Source: Drosophila persimilis (taxonomy: Eukaryota; Arthropoda; Insecta; Diptera; Drosophilidae). From it: a DNA stretch of 64,000 nt. Below, one piece after another: positions 9,624-24,600 of the stretch; the stretch's first letter is position 1, and every line of letters begins with the position of its first letter. The stretch lies in contig NW_020825317.1 of assembly GCF_003286085.1 (NCBI RefSeq), forward strand, positions 2,914,001 to 2,978,000. Reading direction: 5' to 3'. Under the pieces are notes generated by a model. It was not told the origin of the DNA, did no database searches, and saw only the letters and a list, made by a program, of their open reading frames with translations. The position numbers and the translations under genes were made by a program.

Positions 9624-12600
9624 GTGAGTAGCAAAACAACATTCATTTTCTCTTGAATTCTTAAGTAACAATAGATCTGACATCGTTATGCTTGAAAGTT
9701 TTCTGGCAAAATTTCTTGAGAGTCTTCTACAATACATTTTCCCTGATCCTGACAGCTTTGACTCCCGGATTTTGTTTCATTTTAAAACCATCACAACTCT
9801 TACTCGTACCTGCTCTTATAGAAAAGCAGCTCGCTAATGGCTTTGCGCAGCGAATCAAATCAAATCGGGTGACACACGAAAGCAATCAAATCAAATGAAA
9901 TCAAGCCAATCCAATCCATTGGATAGCGAATCTCACTAATCCATTTTAATATCAATTACCTGCAAAGTTCAAAAATAATCAATCGATTGATTTGGCTTAA
10001 TTCCAATCGAGTGAAACAATCCGGTTCGACTGATGGCAATTTTAACTTAATTTGAGGATAATACGGGTTTCATATGTACGTAAGAATATTAAATTATTTG
10101 GTTGGATCGCATCAAAGGAAATGGGGAAAGGCCATCATTCTCATCTCATCTCATCTCATCTGAAGGATAATTGATGGTCCACGGAGCGCCCCAGAGTGCC
10201 ACGGAGTACCGACGCCGTGGATGTACCCTTTTGTTGCTTTTGCTCTGTGCTTGTTGTTGTGTGTAATCGCCTCAAATGAGGCATGATCAACAGCAATGGG
10301 TGCATGAATGGATGATTCGAAAGTAACTACAATGAAATGGAAAAATCATTTCAGAATTCAGTACAAAATGCCACATTTTCTGTTTCTGTTGAACGGTTGC
10401 TTGTTGCTCTGTTTCTGAAAGCGGAAAAGCGTGACTGTTGGCACTCCATGGGTGGGAAATATTTTATTCAATTCCGGTATTAATGCACACACAGCTCCCT
10501 GGTCTCCCAGTCTAGCCAACATAAATTCTGTAAAAACCAAATGAATATCATATGAAGGCATTCAGAGGACGCACCGAGATTAGAATTTGATTAGTTTTCC
10601 CCTCTGACTCTCTTAATTCCTGCACAGGAATATCAGAAGTCAGGATTACGATAAATAAAAGTGAGTATTCGTAAGTAAAATAAATTCGCAAACAAAATGG
10701 CAAACGATTCACAGGGATGGAGATACTCAAGAACTACTTCTGACTGTCTTCTGTCTTTCTGTCTGACTGTCCTACAGTCCTGACTGTCCTTCTGACTAGG
10801 TTTCTATTTGGACGATAAAGTCTTTAAGGACGTGCCGCAAATATAATAAAAGCAACGAGGACAGCAAGGACCAGGCCACGCATTTTCTCCAGCTCATCGA
10901 AAGTTTTTTATTTTTGACTTTCTGGTTCACTCAGCTCTAGTCTTTGGTTGCAGGTCGGGGGTGTCTCGATTGCTTCGACTCTTTTGGCCTTTTACGGCAG
11001 TACGCCCTTTATGTGTACCGTGTGTCCTGTCAGGGACAGACAGCTACAAGAGCGATCACAACTTTGTTGAATGGCATTAAAAAGTTGTCTTTATATCGAC
11101 GCCAGGCGCTCGGATACGTTTCCCTTTTTGACCATCTTTCTTTCCCCTTCTCTCACATTTTTTATTTCTCTCTGTTCGCTTTCGCTACCCCTTTCCTCTT
11201 ACTTTTTCCTGGTGTCTTGTCCTTGCAGCTCGCTTAGCATACTCTCCTGTGAGCAGGTGCTGCCTCTATGTGACTTTTTTTTGGCATTTTTCCACACTGT
11301 CGCATTTCAAGCATTTCAATTAAATTTTTGCTCGCCAACAATGTGTTCCCAGCTATCCAGCATTCGGGATGCCAGTTGCCTGTTGATATCGTTTCATACA
11401 TTTTTATACCCGATACTAAAAATGAGTATGGGGGTATATTAGATTTGTGGTGCAAGTTGATGTGTATCCGAAAAAAATGACAATCATAGAGAATGACCAT
11501 ATCTACCAGATTGCCGAATCTGGATCAATATTAAAACCAAGAGGAACAAAGCAGCGCTCGACGATTCGTTTTGACTGATTTTCTGTCTGTCTCGTCTGGC
11601 GGAGGAGCGCCATACTGACTATGTATCGGGTATAAATTTAGAGTTGCGGTCCCAGGAGCAACTCACAACGTTCCCCCTCGTTCTTACTAGGATTCCTGCA
11701 GCTGCACTCCACTCCACTCCACTGAACTCTCCTCTATCATCGTTTCCATCGCTCAACAGATTTCCTCTAATCCTCCGAGCTGATTACGTGCCTCGACTGA
11801 TTGCTCTTGTGAGTGGTCTTTATCCAGGCCATCATCTGGGTCTGCTAATTTCCGCGTTCCATGTGGCATATTCGATGAATTTGATACAAAATCTCCTGTT
11901 GGAAGTTAACGCACGATTAAGCTCTTTTGGGCGCTACCCAACACTTTGCGAGATTAAGGAAGTCGACTGGGCACGAGAAATGGTAGAAATCTTTGAACTA
12001 TTTCAATGGATTACTAGACATGTTGCAAGATTTTATTTTTGACATTTTTCCTTCGGGTGAAACAACTCTTGATCCGGCTACAACACTATGTATCACTTTT
12101 GGAAGGGGCGAAATGTTCCTTGATTTAGATTTTTTGTGGCCATTTTCTTAAGGCTTTCAATTGGACTTAAGCTTGTTGCTTGGGTAACTTTCAGGGTTTT
12201 CTTTCTCTCTCGTGCTCGTAAATCAAAAATACCGACTCGAAGTCGGAGACAGTGGAAAGTCGATGAGAGTAAGAGAGGGTTGACGTGGGGAGCGGGCTGC
12301 GCGTGTGTCAAAGCCCAGAAAACATAAATTGCCAAACCATTTGAAAAATAGCCACAGAACGCAAAATGGTCATAAATTCAGAAACCTAAATGGCTTTGGC
12401 TATACAGTGGAAGAGCAATAGCCACGGCAACAGAAAAGCCACGACGAACAAAAGGGAGCAAACCAGGAATAGAAGGCCACCCAGGCAGCAGGCAAGAGAA
12501 TAAGGAACATAATAAGCAATAAGAAAACATAATAGAAATGACATATAACAAGAGTCAAAAAATATGTTTGGAAATCTACTCGAGACAGCCGCCAAAAAAA

Positions 12601-15600
12601 GCCCGACCATATCAGCCGTATCAGAGTCGAAAGACACTTAGGCTCGAGATAAACGATGGAAGGGACGCGAGAAAGATGTGACAAAAGGCAAATGGGAATG
12701 GCCATGGGATAGGAATAGCTTGGTAAGTATACAGAGGAAAGATTGGCAGAAGCATGAGAAAGAGCAAGTGCTGGATCCAGCAAAAATCTAATAATAATAA
12801 AATACTTTATTGTTCAGTTAACAATTCAATTGTTTCACTTAACAAGAGTTGGCCCAGCCGCAAAAGAGCCAAGAGCGAAAGACAATGTCTGGACAGTGAG
12901 TGATGTGTTCTGCGAGTATTTGTTCACAGTATATATATATATCTTGATCAGTATATAGTAGAGGAGGAGAGGTATAAAAAGTAAGCTGCCACAAACGAAC
13001 ATTAAGTGATAAAGTGTTTGGTAAATCAAAACGAACCACAGGCCAAGGAAAAGAGCCCTGTCCCATCCCTGACGCTGTCTCTTCTTCCATGGTTATGAAA
13101 GGAGTAGCAGCATCTTCGTGCCGGTTTAAGGGTGTGCAGATAAAATCGAATCCAAGACGGATGATGCGCACTTCTCGACCACTGTAGTGCACTTTTCTGG
13201 AAAACAGACATGTTGGCGAAAAGTTCTTAATTTTCATCAGAGAAATAGCTTCATCTCCACATCTCCCTCTTTGTCTCTTTCGAGAGTCCTTTGAGGGAAA
13301 CAAATATTTATCAACTATTCTCAGTGGATAGAATGTCTCAAGAGTTTGGAATCCGGAAAGAGACAATGAAAGAATTTGAGTATATTTCATTTCACTTCAA
13401 TTTAAATTTTTCTTCATTTCATTGCTGCATTCCAGCGTTTCAGCGTTTGCTGTATGTGCTCCATGCTGCACTTTGCACGTTGCACGTTGCCCTCTCTTTA
13501 TGATAATAAGAAGTGGTCTGAATCCTAATTGAAATTTTTGTGCTACAGCAAAACAAATTTTGTGGCGCCCTGAAACTTTTTTCATCCTTTCCTTCTGTTG
13601 TTGTTATTTCTTAAGTCATTAATTACAATATTACGCTTGTGGTCGAGCGGGGAGTGGAGTATGTCATGGCATGACAGAGAGAAAAAAAGAGAGGTGTGGC
13701 AAGGTATCGGGCGGTGGTGAGACGCACGTTTATTGGCAAATAAAGTGCATGCAAGAAGACAACTTTTTGGGGCAGAGTGGGGTGAAGTGGGGCAGCGGCA
13801 CACGGATCATGCCATGTCATGTAACTCTAAAAAGAAACAGGGACAAGGAGAAGGAGGTGTCTTAAAGAGAGAGAGAGAGGATTGGTGATGAAAGAGAGGA
13901 GAGTGGTAAAGAGTACTGGGAGTGAAGTGGCGATGAGGCGCAGCAGGAGAGGTCGGCTATGGTGGTTGCAGTTAGTGCACTTCGTGTCAAAGTGTGCACA
14001 CAGCATGTGGCCAAAATGAAGCAAGAGCACCAGCAGCCGCAGGAGCGGGAGCATCAGCATCATGAATCCCGATGAGTTTCTTGTATCTGACAGATACTCG
14101 TAGCGCAGCCAACCCGCAACCCACTACCCTTCAAAAATACTCGACAAGGAGGGAATTTTATTAAAACGTTGTCAAGATGAAGATGGAAATAAGCAGCACC
14201 GATATAACTAAAATTATATGATATCTACTTTTCGCTCATCCTCCTGCCTCCTGCGAGCCACTCTTCTGGCTATGCAAACGACCTCAAAAGGAGGCTACAC
14301 TTTTAAGATGAATCCAATGGGATGGTGAGAGTATAGCAGATTTGATGTACTATGAAGTATACCTCATACGCCTGCAGTATGCCCCACTTTTCCTCATGCA
14401 AACGACCCCATTAAGAAGCCAACCCCTTTGAGTAGACTTTTAATCAGCTAAACTAAGAGGTGGCATCCTATTCACTTACAGTTGAGCATATTTAAAAATA
14501 TTTAATGCGATACACATATATTTATTATTTACATTCCAACATACTTGTGTGTGGTAACCGCCCTATTCTATTCTCTATTAAGATATTTAATACGATATTC
14601 TGATGTGTAGCTGATAGTATGTATTTCATATTTATCTTTTTGTCCAATTAATGATATTAAAACATATATTTCTTGTGACATATGTATATGTACTTTTAAA
14701 AAGTTATTATATCGGCAAGACGCTGCAAACGATATTGTCTGTTCATCTCTGGCACAGAAGCGTAGAAGCGTCTCCTGGCTGAAAAGCAAGTTCTGGCTAC
14801 ACTTGCAACACGGCTATGTTGGCTGACAAGAGTGCCACAGGGAATGGTGAGAACGAGGCGAAACAGTGAGGGAGACGCACTGCGCATCGCTCGCTCTTTA
14901 GGCAGCAGACAAGCGAACAACTTGTCTAAACTCGAATGGAAAGCACCGGAACAGGAAGCGAAACCAGACGACCAGAAAAAGCAGCGAACAAGGCGAATAA
15001 AAAGCAAAGTTTGTTTTTTCGACAGCCACTGCAAAGTTGTTGCATTATTTGTGTGTGCTGTTAGTTGGGAGGGGGAAGCAGAAGAAGGTATCATTCAACA
15101 ACTTACACGATTCATTGACTTTCCTAGAACACAGACATGATGTTCCCTCCACTCCTGGAGAACAGCTCCTGACTTGTCTGCTAAGCGCATTAGCTTGCTG
15201 CTCTTCTAACCTCTTATTTTTCTATAGCCATTTTCCTCTCTGTCGTTCTATACGTCTGTCTCTCCTTGTTCACCATCACTTTGGTCTGTCTCTCCGCTGT
15301 GCGGGAGTGTGAAATGGCAACGCTGACAGATTGACAGACAAGTCGGATGAGATTATTGGAAGTAACAAGCTTGCTAATGCCGCAGCGAGGTGTGGGGGCA
15401 ATCAAGCAGATGATGACAGCAAATATCATAATCGAAGCAACCACCGAACCCTCTCCTCGTACTCACTCCACTCCCCACTACGACTAGAAAATCCTGACTT
15501 TTTAAATGCCATCAATCATTTATCAATTTGTTCTAAGAATTTGTTCAAATCTAATTTAGTTCCAAAATGCAATTGAAAGTCGATTAGATGGCAGTAAGTT

Positions 15601-18600
15601 ATACAAGTCGTTTATCTGATTTTAGGATCACGAAGATTAAAATTCAATAAATTTCAATAAATGCAATTTTACTGAAATTCTATATTTTAGTTACATTTAA
15701 ATATGAATATCAATTTTAAGGTTAATTTGAAATTTCACTAAAAATAATAAAAGACTACAACTTTTTCTATTATACCATGTCGTATTTAGATCTAAATTAT
15801 TGACACAAAACGATACTATAAGAAAAACCAATGAATGAACTCCCTGTTTCTCTGTGTTTCTGTACATAATTTTGTACTATGTAAATTTAATGTCCATCCA
15901 CTTAAAGAAAATATGTAACTGCTTTAGTATTAAGTCAAAATTGTATCGCTGTAAAATGTGAAAAGATGAAGCCGAATCGCGGAGGCGCTGTCAGGAGTGG
16001 GCTCTGGGGTCCTGGGATCTGAGGATTGGTCTGCTCCGATTTCTGTTTCCTTGACCTACTTAAAGGCGAGCATGTCAAATAAATACATATGCATACAGAG
16101 GCACATATGATCATATACACTCACAAGTGTGATTATGTTTGTGTGTGTTTTGTGTGCCTTGTATAAGCTATCGTTTTAATGAGCAATAAAGTGTTGCATA
16201 CTTAAGAGGGCAAGCGTGGGAATTTCGGCGGGTGCGTCAAAAAGCAACTAAAGCAGCCACAAGAAACCAGAAAAAGGAAAAAAGGACAGAAAAAACTAGA
16301 GCACACATACGCCTACTCACTTACATTGGGAAAATCAAGAGTTCTGCGCTTGAATCTCTAAACTTGCCACAGCAACAAAGTATCCTTTGAGAAAAGAGAA
16401 TAAGAAAGACACACTTTGGCAGGGAAAAAGGCCAAAAGAGAACGCAGATAAAACTTCAGAGAGAAGTTAGGCAGATAAAGTCAGAAAGACAAGGAGAAAG
16501 ATACGAGTATGGTTCGAATTTAAGTCGAATCACTTTTAAAAAAATTTCAAACTGGCATTGCTTCGAACGAAAAGCTAAAGAAAAAGAGAGGGAAAGGCAT
16601 GGGGCAAAGGTTAAGCAGATATCCAGCGAGAGAGTTGAGCAAGGAAGATGAGGACCATAATTTTCAGGTGAGGCAAGAGAGAAAGAATACACATTTCAAG
16701 GGAAATGTTGTGGCAATAATTGCCACTGCAAAACACAAGGACACTGCCTAGCAGATGCACAATTATGCCAATTTTCAGATAGAATTTCTCAGAAACATGA
16801 ACAAGAATCTTGCACCTACACAACCAGGCATTAATGCTCCTGTCTGTTCCTTTGTGTAACAGGAACTTTCGCCTGTTATGCCTGACGATAACTTTAACGC
16901 TTTAAATTTGCCTTCTTCGATCCCGACTCCGTACTCGTGTTTGCTCTATCATTTAGCAACTAAATGCCAACCCAAATAAAAACACACGGAAAGGCTAGTT
17001 GGTTTTCCCTGACTACGGTCATCACTTTCCATCCAAATGATTAAGCTGGTGTGGATGTGAGATTCTCAGTAGATTGGTATGCCGTTTCATATTTAAAGTG
17101 CAATTAAAACTTTTTCACTGTCTCAGAGTCAGGTCACCACAACAGCGAATTAAGTCGAAATGTGTGTTTTAATAACAGTTTGAATAGCGGTTTTGAATTC
17201 AGCTTCAGTTTTTCGAGAAGGTTTTTAACTGAAAATTCTTATTTCAGTTGGTAGTTTCAGATTCAACATTTGCTTTAATTACATATTATAGATTTCAAAA
17301 ATCCTAGGTTTTCCTTTCTTTTGTCTTTTATTCCATTTTCTTTTAATCTTTAAAAAACGAATTATACAGTATGTCTTAGAAAATACTATGTATATTAACG
17401 TAAGAAAGTTAATATAGTTTTTCAGCAATCAGGAGGTTTGATAATTTGATAGGATAGAATGTGGTATTACCTGATGAGGGGCCCTACTTTGAGTAATCTT
17501 TGAGTACCATCTGCCAGAAATCGATCGGCGTGAGTATACTCGGAGGTGTATTCGAGTCCGAAAATCCTCCCAAAACATCAGTTATTTTTAATATTTTTTG
17601 CCATAATATGCGTAAAGTGAGTATTTATTTTATGTATACATGTCTCAACCTCTCCTGCGTACGAGTATCCTTGCCTCTCAACGACAGAGTGCTGTGTCAT
17701 TGGGATCCTTTTTCCACCTCCACCGCCTCATTTCACCTGCCATATTTCTCATGGCTCATACGCCCACAATTTTATTTATTATCATTTCGCTTTTGTTGTC
17801 CCCCATTTTGTTCTTTTGGTTTTTGTTTTATTCATAAACACACACACATCCGCACTCTCGTGAATTATATGATGTCTGATGTATTGTAGTTGTTGCTGTA
17901 ATTTATATGTGTTGTTTATTTTATACCAATTTAATGCCACTACATGAGCCCCCACACGCCCTCCCCACCTCAGTCCATCTATATGTATTTTATTGTGTGT
18001 GTGTGCGTGTGTTTGCACTAAAATATTTTACATGTAGTCACGTTCAGGGAGCACGACACTCTCGATACTCCCGATAAGAGATGGGAATAAAGATGTGCCA
18101 TATTTTTGGGCAACTTCTCTGGTTAAGTTCTACCATTAGTCGCTTCCAAGCAAATTCCACACGGACTCTAATCAACTTATTCATTTTGAAGTGATAGACT
18201 TAAGCATACGAGTATATGTATCTCCAGCGTTTCCCCTATCTTATAAAATATAAACGCTGTCAGCGAAAGACAGACCAAGGAACGTCAGCTGTAATTTAAA
18301 CAACTTTTCGTTTTTCCAAAGAAATCGCCATCAGATTAATGGTTAAAACTCTATGCTTTGCACCGAGTGGGCTTCACCTCAACAACAGTGACTCTGAATA
18401 TAATTGTGACCATGCTTTGCCAGCACTGTTTGTGTCTCTTTTTCGTTGTACAATACGGTTTTTTGATAAACTTAAAACATCAACAGGAATTCCAACCCTC
18501 AAACATTTTTAGCAACTTGTAACACTGTCCTTGCTCGTGGATGCGGCACTTTGTGGCGCTAAGGATGGATTTACAGCATTTTGCTGGGACACATTTTTAT

Positions 18601-21600
18601 GCCATACATTTTAACTACCATCGCGGCGATGTCTTGGAAACCGAGCAAAACGAATCTCTTTTCTCAGGCGGACGTCTCTTCTTCCCGGGTCACAGGTGAA
18701 GTGTGAAATGGGAGTCACACAAAAAACAGTAGCAGAAAAAACGGAATCTAAAACAAATAAAATGAAAGCTAAGCAAAGCAGAAGCAATAAAGAAAAGCCG
18801 CAATAAAAGTTGAAATTTTCATCTGGGTTTCCCATTCTCCATCTTCCATCTCCCATCGCTGTCCCGTTGCTGTCCCGTTGTTGCCTAGGCAAATGTTAAT
18901 AATTAAAAGCACACGGCTTTTCATATGTGCAGGACTTTTTTCGGGACTGCGAGTACCACTACTGTTGTCACAGATGTGGCCTGATGGAAAACGAAAACAA
19001 TTACTGACAAGAATTCTTACATTGATATCAATCAAAAAGAAAAGGATTATGCGAGGAAAGACGGGGAGCGAGAGCAAATTTGAATATTCCCATACACTTT
19101 TGCGGTGAAACTTTTCTGGCAGCTGCCGATTTCCAGTTTTCCCATTTGCCTTTTATCTTTTGTCTTGGCCCAGGCATTCAGATTCGAAGGTGGATCCCCA
19201 AGCCTCGAACCCCGAACGCAGATCTCGTTAGACACTTTGAAGATGTCAACGGCAAAAACTGTTTGCGATTTCAGGGGAGCTTTGGTATCGGCCCCGACTC
19301 CGTCTCCAGCTTCTGCTGCTGCTTCAGCTTTGGGTGCGGTCCGCCCATCCTCAATCTCAACCTCTTCCCGCGAATGGTTTTGAATTTCAATTTTGCTCGC
19401 TCGCAAGGACACCTCCGCCCGTTCACCTGGGCCCCGTTCCGTCTCGCAGCCAATAAAATCGTTTTAGTATATTAATTAAAAGCTCTGGGTAAATACAGCA
19501 CCTCGGCCGTGGCTGTCGTGCCGCACTTTCATCCGACAACATGAATGGGGCTCGCAGCTGTCGCGGACAGCAAATTGGATGGCGTCCCGCTCGGCTCGAA
19601 TGGCTCAGCAAATTATTCAAGCCAGATACAGAAGAGATGGAAAAGAGTCGTCTGAGGGAAGCCAAAACGAAAGCAGTTTAAAGAATACACAGAAGTAGCA
19701 GAAAAAACAAATAAAAGGAAGATATGGCATAGGGCAAGAAATATATATACAATAGTTCTAGCACATACGAGTATACAAAGGACTAGAAATACAAAACAGA
19801 AATCAAAAACAGGACGGTTCAGACAGCAGCTCGGATGAGAAAGAAGGTGTGAGGTAGTTTTGGGTAAACATCGTTCAATTTACTGAATAAGTTTTAACTG
19901 CGCAAATTAATTTTCAACGAACGATGACCAAAAAAGAACGATGAACGAAAAAGATCGAATATGATGATCTTATTCAGTTCGTTCACTTCCATGAATAGTT
20001 ATTTCTTGTTCGTTTGTTCATGAACGACCCAACACAACAAACAGGAAAAAAGGATGACAAACAGATAACAGTCTCGAATAGAGGGACCTATTGTATGTAG
20101 TATTCTTGTTGTACTCTGATAGCGGTACTCCACTCCTTATATTTTCCCCGTCCATCATCTATATTAAGAGCTTTTACTGTGATCCTGTACTGTACCATGA
20201 ATTTGTATATATTTTTAACGCTTTTCACAGTTTTTTTTTTCTACATAATTTCAATAATGTATTCTCGACCGTTTTTGTGGCACTTCAAACGTGATCTATT
20301 TAATTAGCTTCCGTCTTAATCCCAGCGCGTGCTTCAATCTTTGATTTCTCAGCTTCAGTGGCCGCAAAAAAAGGGGAGTGTCAACATGAGTCATGACTTT
20401 CGTAGGTGGCACGTGCACCCAAAAAGGATAAATCACCCCCACCCAATTCGGTAAAGCCCAAGTACTGAGATGACATTTGCTTGGTTTTATTATTTGTAAA
20501 GTTGGTTGATTATGGAGTGGTCTTGCCCCTTTGTACGTCTTCTAATGTTAATCATATCCATATAAACAGGTTCCAGCTCGAGTTTAGGAGTCGCTTTTTC
20601 TAAGAGGGGAAGATGCTGGAGCTGCTGAAGGAGTGGAGCCGCTGTCAAGGGCAAGCCAAAGAGCAAACAACCGCCGGGGAAAAAGCGAGAAAAACGATGA
20701 AAAATCAAATTTTTTCAGGTATTTACCCCAGCGGCAGTTTCTACATACATACATACAAATACATATATATTTGTGTCTGCCTGTATTGTATTTTTTCCAA
20801 TTTATGTGCCAGCAACAGAGATGAAAACCCGTGAAAACCCAAGCGTACTCCGCGTGGCTTATGTATTATTTTTTTTTTAATTTACTGCTAGCTTCCCAGA
20901 GCCGGGTCTCAGTCCGGGTCTGGGGGTTGGGCCACGCCCCAATCGCCTTCAGGCAAGTCAATACGTTGCCAATTACGATACTCACACGCGCGCACACAAG
21001 CACCCTGACTAATACAGAGCCCTACCTCTCTCAGAGGCAGCAGCCATATGCAAATATCTGTAAGTCCATTGGTTGGGAAAAGTGTGATCTAACACATCGA
21101 TAGCATATGCTCCAATCAATTGAAATCATTGAAAACTCGCGAATATGTCATAAACTTATCGTATTTGCATAATACTTATGATCAAAATAAGTATTATATC
21201 AGATTCGTGGTTATGATCCATTCATGCTCAATAGATATGTAAGTTTCCTTTAAAATGCATCACCTACAGCTACATCAGTCATTTGATGGCTAAACTTTAA
21301 AGGCAACAGAATGCAGATCTTTGGTTTCATAGCAGCTAGCTTTAATGAATGGAGTCCCATTATTCTCTTAACAATTCCTCCGCCAATTCTGACAGAATAT
21401 CACGTCAAATTTCGTTCCGTCCTGGCAGAAAGTTGTCCCTATCTATCTTGAGATACTCTATCTTCTGCTTTGTTTTTTTCTTTAACTGCAGACGAATGTT
21501 TTACAAATCGTCTGCCTTCCCGTCCTGCGATTTGGGGAAACACCAATAATGCTGCACATGAAAGTCGGGAAGCTGGGGCGGTCTCAATTCATGTGTGTAT

Positions 21601-24600
21601 TGATTGGTGCCGGAAGAACATTGGAAACATTGCGATAAAAATCCATTTAGATGCGCAAATAAGCCAAAATCAACACGAAAATTGACTTTGATGAGATACG
21701 GCGAGACGAGACGAGTCAGGACGAGATGATGGCAATGAGGCCTATTCCCCAGGCTCAACCGGCTCAACCGAAGATAGCCAAGACTATACTATCCTCATGC
21801 CCATTCCCTATTACATTAGCAGCCCTCCTCATGTGTAAAGGGAAAATGGGCACTAATTTCTTGTGTCACGCTGCGAATTCCATAAATTCCACAACAATGG
21901 GATGGTCTGGCCTCGGGGAAAAAATATATTTAATAAAACAATTGATGCCGCGAGATTCCCTGCTTTCGATAAGCGGGAAGTGACACAAGGGGAAGGAAAT
22001 TTTGACAGCTGTCAAAACTTGGCTGGCGCAACAGCCGCCAGTCCCATCAGTGCGTCCCCCGCACATAATTCATTTATTGACAGTTAGAGCAATTAAATTG
22101 GGAATCCCCCTTTCCCCCCCGCACTACCGTCTTCCAGTCTCCCAGAGACTGTAATACGTTTATTTGCAATCAGTTTGATTACCGAAAAAGTCCTCGGAGT
22201 GGAAGTGAGCTGGGTTCTCGGGTATCCGGATCCCTGTTCCTGAAAAATCTTAAGAAGAGATGCCAGAGATTTCAAAGTTTCCATCTGGAAAAACAAAAAG
22301 CACTGATGAGTAATGAGTACTCCACAAGGAGTTTATATTTTGAACTACGAAAACTTCATTTGTATAAAGCTATTAATCTGCAACAGGGACGCACACGCAT
22401 ATACAGGGCAGTTGGAAAATGTCAACCGCGCATGTGCATGTGTGTTTGCGAGGAAAAAGAAGAGGCAAAAGGACAGGAGCTGGCCGGCAGCCTGTCTGAA
22501 TGGCTGGCTGGATGTACTCTAAACTCATTTAATCAGCACAAAGCGTTTAATCCCACTAAATGTATAAAACAAACTAAAAGAAAAGAAAAGTGGGTGCACA
22601 TATCAATCAGTGTTTTCCCGCATATACTACTCGTACTCCTACTTGTATGTATGTTTCTATGTGTGAAGCTCCTGCCACCGTACAGAATTAAATCAGTTTT
22701 AATGCACTTCATCATTAACTTGATGGAATCTTCTTGGGGCTGAAAGGCAGAACCCCAGCCTTAGTCCCAGTCCCACTCTCCCAGGCAGTCCATAGCGACC
22801 TTCCTGTGTGAGTGTGAGCCGAAAAGTAAATAATGACAGACATATATAATGTATTAGCCTGCGAAAGAGCAATTTACACAAGTCAATTGAATATTTACAA
22901 AGCCAAGACAAAGAGGCCAAAAAGGTGAACCGAACCAAAACGAAATAGAAATTCAGAATGATAAATACGAATGAGGCGTAGAAGGTGGCTTCCAATGTCA
23001 GGCACAAATATTCTCCTCGAGCAAAGTAACCATGGAACCCATAGAACCAGAGTAGAGAATTTGAGATAGGTCTTCGGAGTCGTATACATAAACCATGGAA
23101 CAGAAATTAAAAACAACTAGGGGGAACGTTGTGAGTTGCTGCGGACACCGCAACTCTACAGTTATACCCGATACTAAGTCAGTATGGCTCTCCTCCGGCA
23201 GACGCCGCGAATATTAAACGACACGACAAAGAGTGCGTGCGAGAGAGACAGAAAATCAGTCTGAGCGTGACGTCGGGCGCTGCGTAGCCAGTGCAAATTG
23301 ATTTGTTCCTTTTGGCTATACAAATGATCTGAATTGATCCAGATTCAGCAATCTGATAGATATGGTCATTATCTATGATTCTGCGTTTTTAGTTTTCACG
23401 AATCTGCAATATTGTGGATGCAACAGATTTTCGTCCTTTGTGGGGGCGGATGGGGGTGGGGCGAAATTCTTAGATATACGTTTTATAGTGACATCTTAAA
23501 GGAGTGTGTGTACCAAATTTGGTTACTCTAGCCTTAATAGTCTCTGAGATTTGTGGTTGCCCCAGATTTTCGTCCTTTGCGGGGGCGGAAGGGGGTGTGG
23601 CGAAATTTTGACACAAAATGGTCAAGGTCCGATATCACAGGAGTGTGGATACCAAATTTGGTTGCTCTGGCTCTTATAGGTTCTGAGATCCTTGAACTCA
23701 TATTTTGCAATTGGAAAAACCGACCATGAAACCTGTGTGTTAGAGAGAGACAGAGCGAGAAAGAATGAAATTGTTTTTTTGATTCTGGCTATAATAATTA
23801 TACGATCTGGACGCACGGACGGACGGACGGACGGACGGACAGACGGACAGACAGACAGGGCTCTATCGACTGGGCTATTGATGCTGATCAGGAATGTATA
23901 TACTTTATGGGGTCGGAAACGATTCCTTCTGGACGTTACACACATCCACTTTCACCACAAATCTAATATACCCCAATACTCATTTTGAGTATCGGGTATA
24001 AAAAGCAGATGGCACATACATATATGACGTATGGAACAATGAAAAGAATGAGAGAATCCAAGTATAAAGACTTGAGTTTTGTAAATGAAAACATATTAAG
24101 CCTCTGCTTAATCAATCAAAAAACCGCATGAAAATCTTTGGGAATTGCCTTAACCTTCACCTAGAAGGCCCCCCCATGAGCAGAGCTCACTCTGAGCCCC
24201 ACTCTCATGATTGTACACTAATTCTGATCAATTTGTTTGCTCTTTTGCTTAACACATATAGAAAATAAATCAGAGCTCATGCATACGTATACTCGCAGTC
24301 GCACGAGTGGTATACTCGTTTGTATGTACAGATGCGAACACGGCAAATGGTTGGACAGCTTATGGGCCATGGAATGGTATTATGGCCAAAGACAAGTTTC
24401 AATTAGGGGCTCCCGCACACGCACAAGAAGAGAATAATGGAGTGGGGGAGACGGACACGGATACAGAGGAATAGACAGAGGAACCATGAAATTGCCAATC
24501 GTTTTTGGCTGTTGATTCGTCTCCTTTTTCCCCACATGCCACTGCCGGTCTATCCCTCTACTATATTTGATTCAGCTATCCCTACTACAGACATTCGTCC

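Noticed and set aside
23812..23860. Regular short repeats resembling an array
   Set aside because: Tetranucleotide microsatellite without spacers; not CRISPR, and the genome is eukaryotic.
23622..24003. Frames of about 100 codons with Ser-Val-Arg-Pro repeats
   Set aside because: Translations of the GTCY tetranucleotide tract of INE-1-like copies, which encode no protein of their own.
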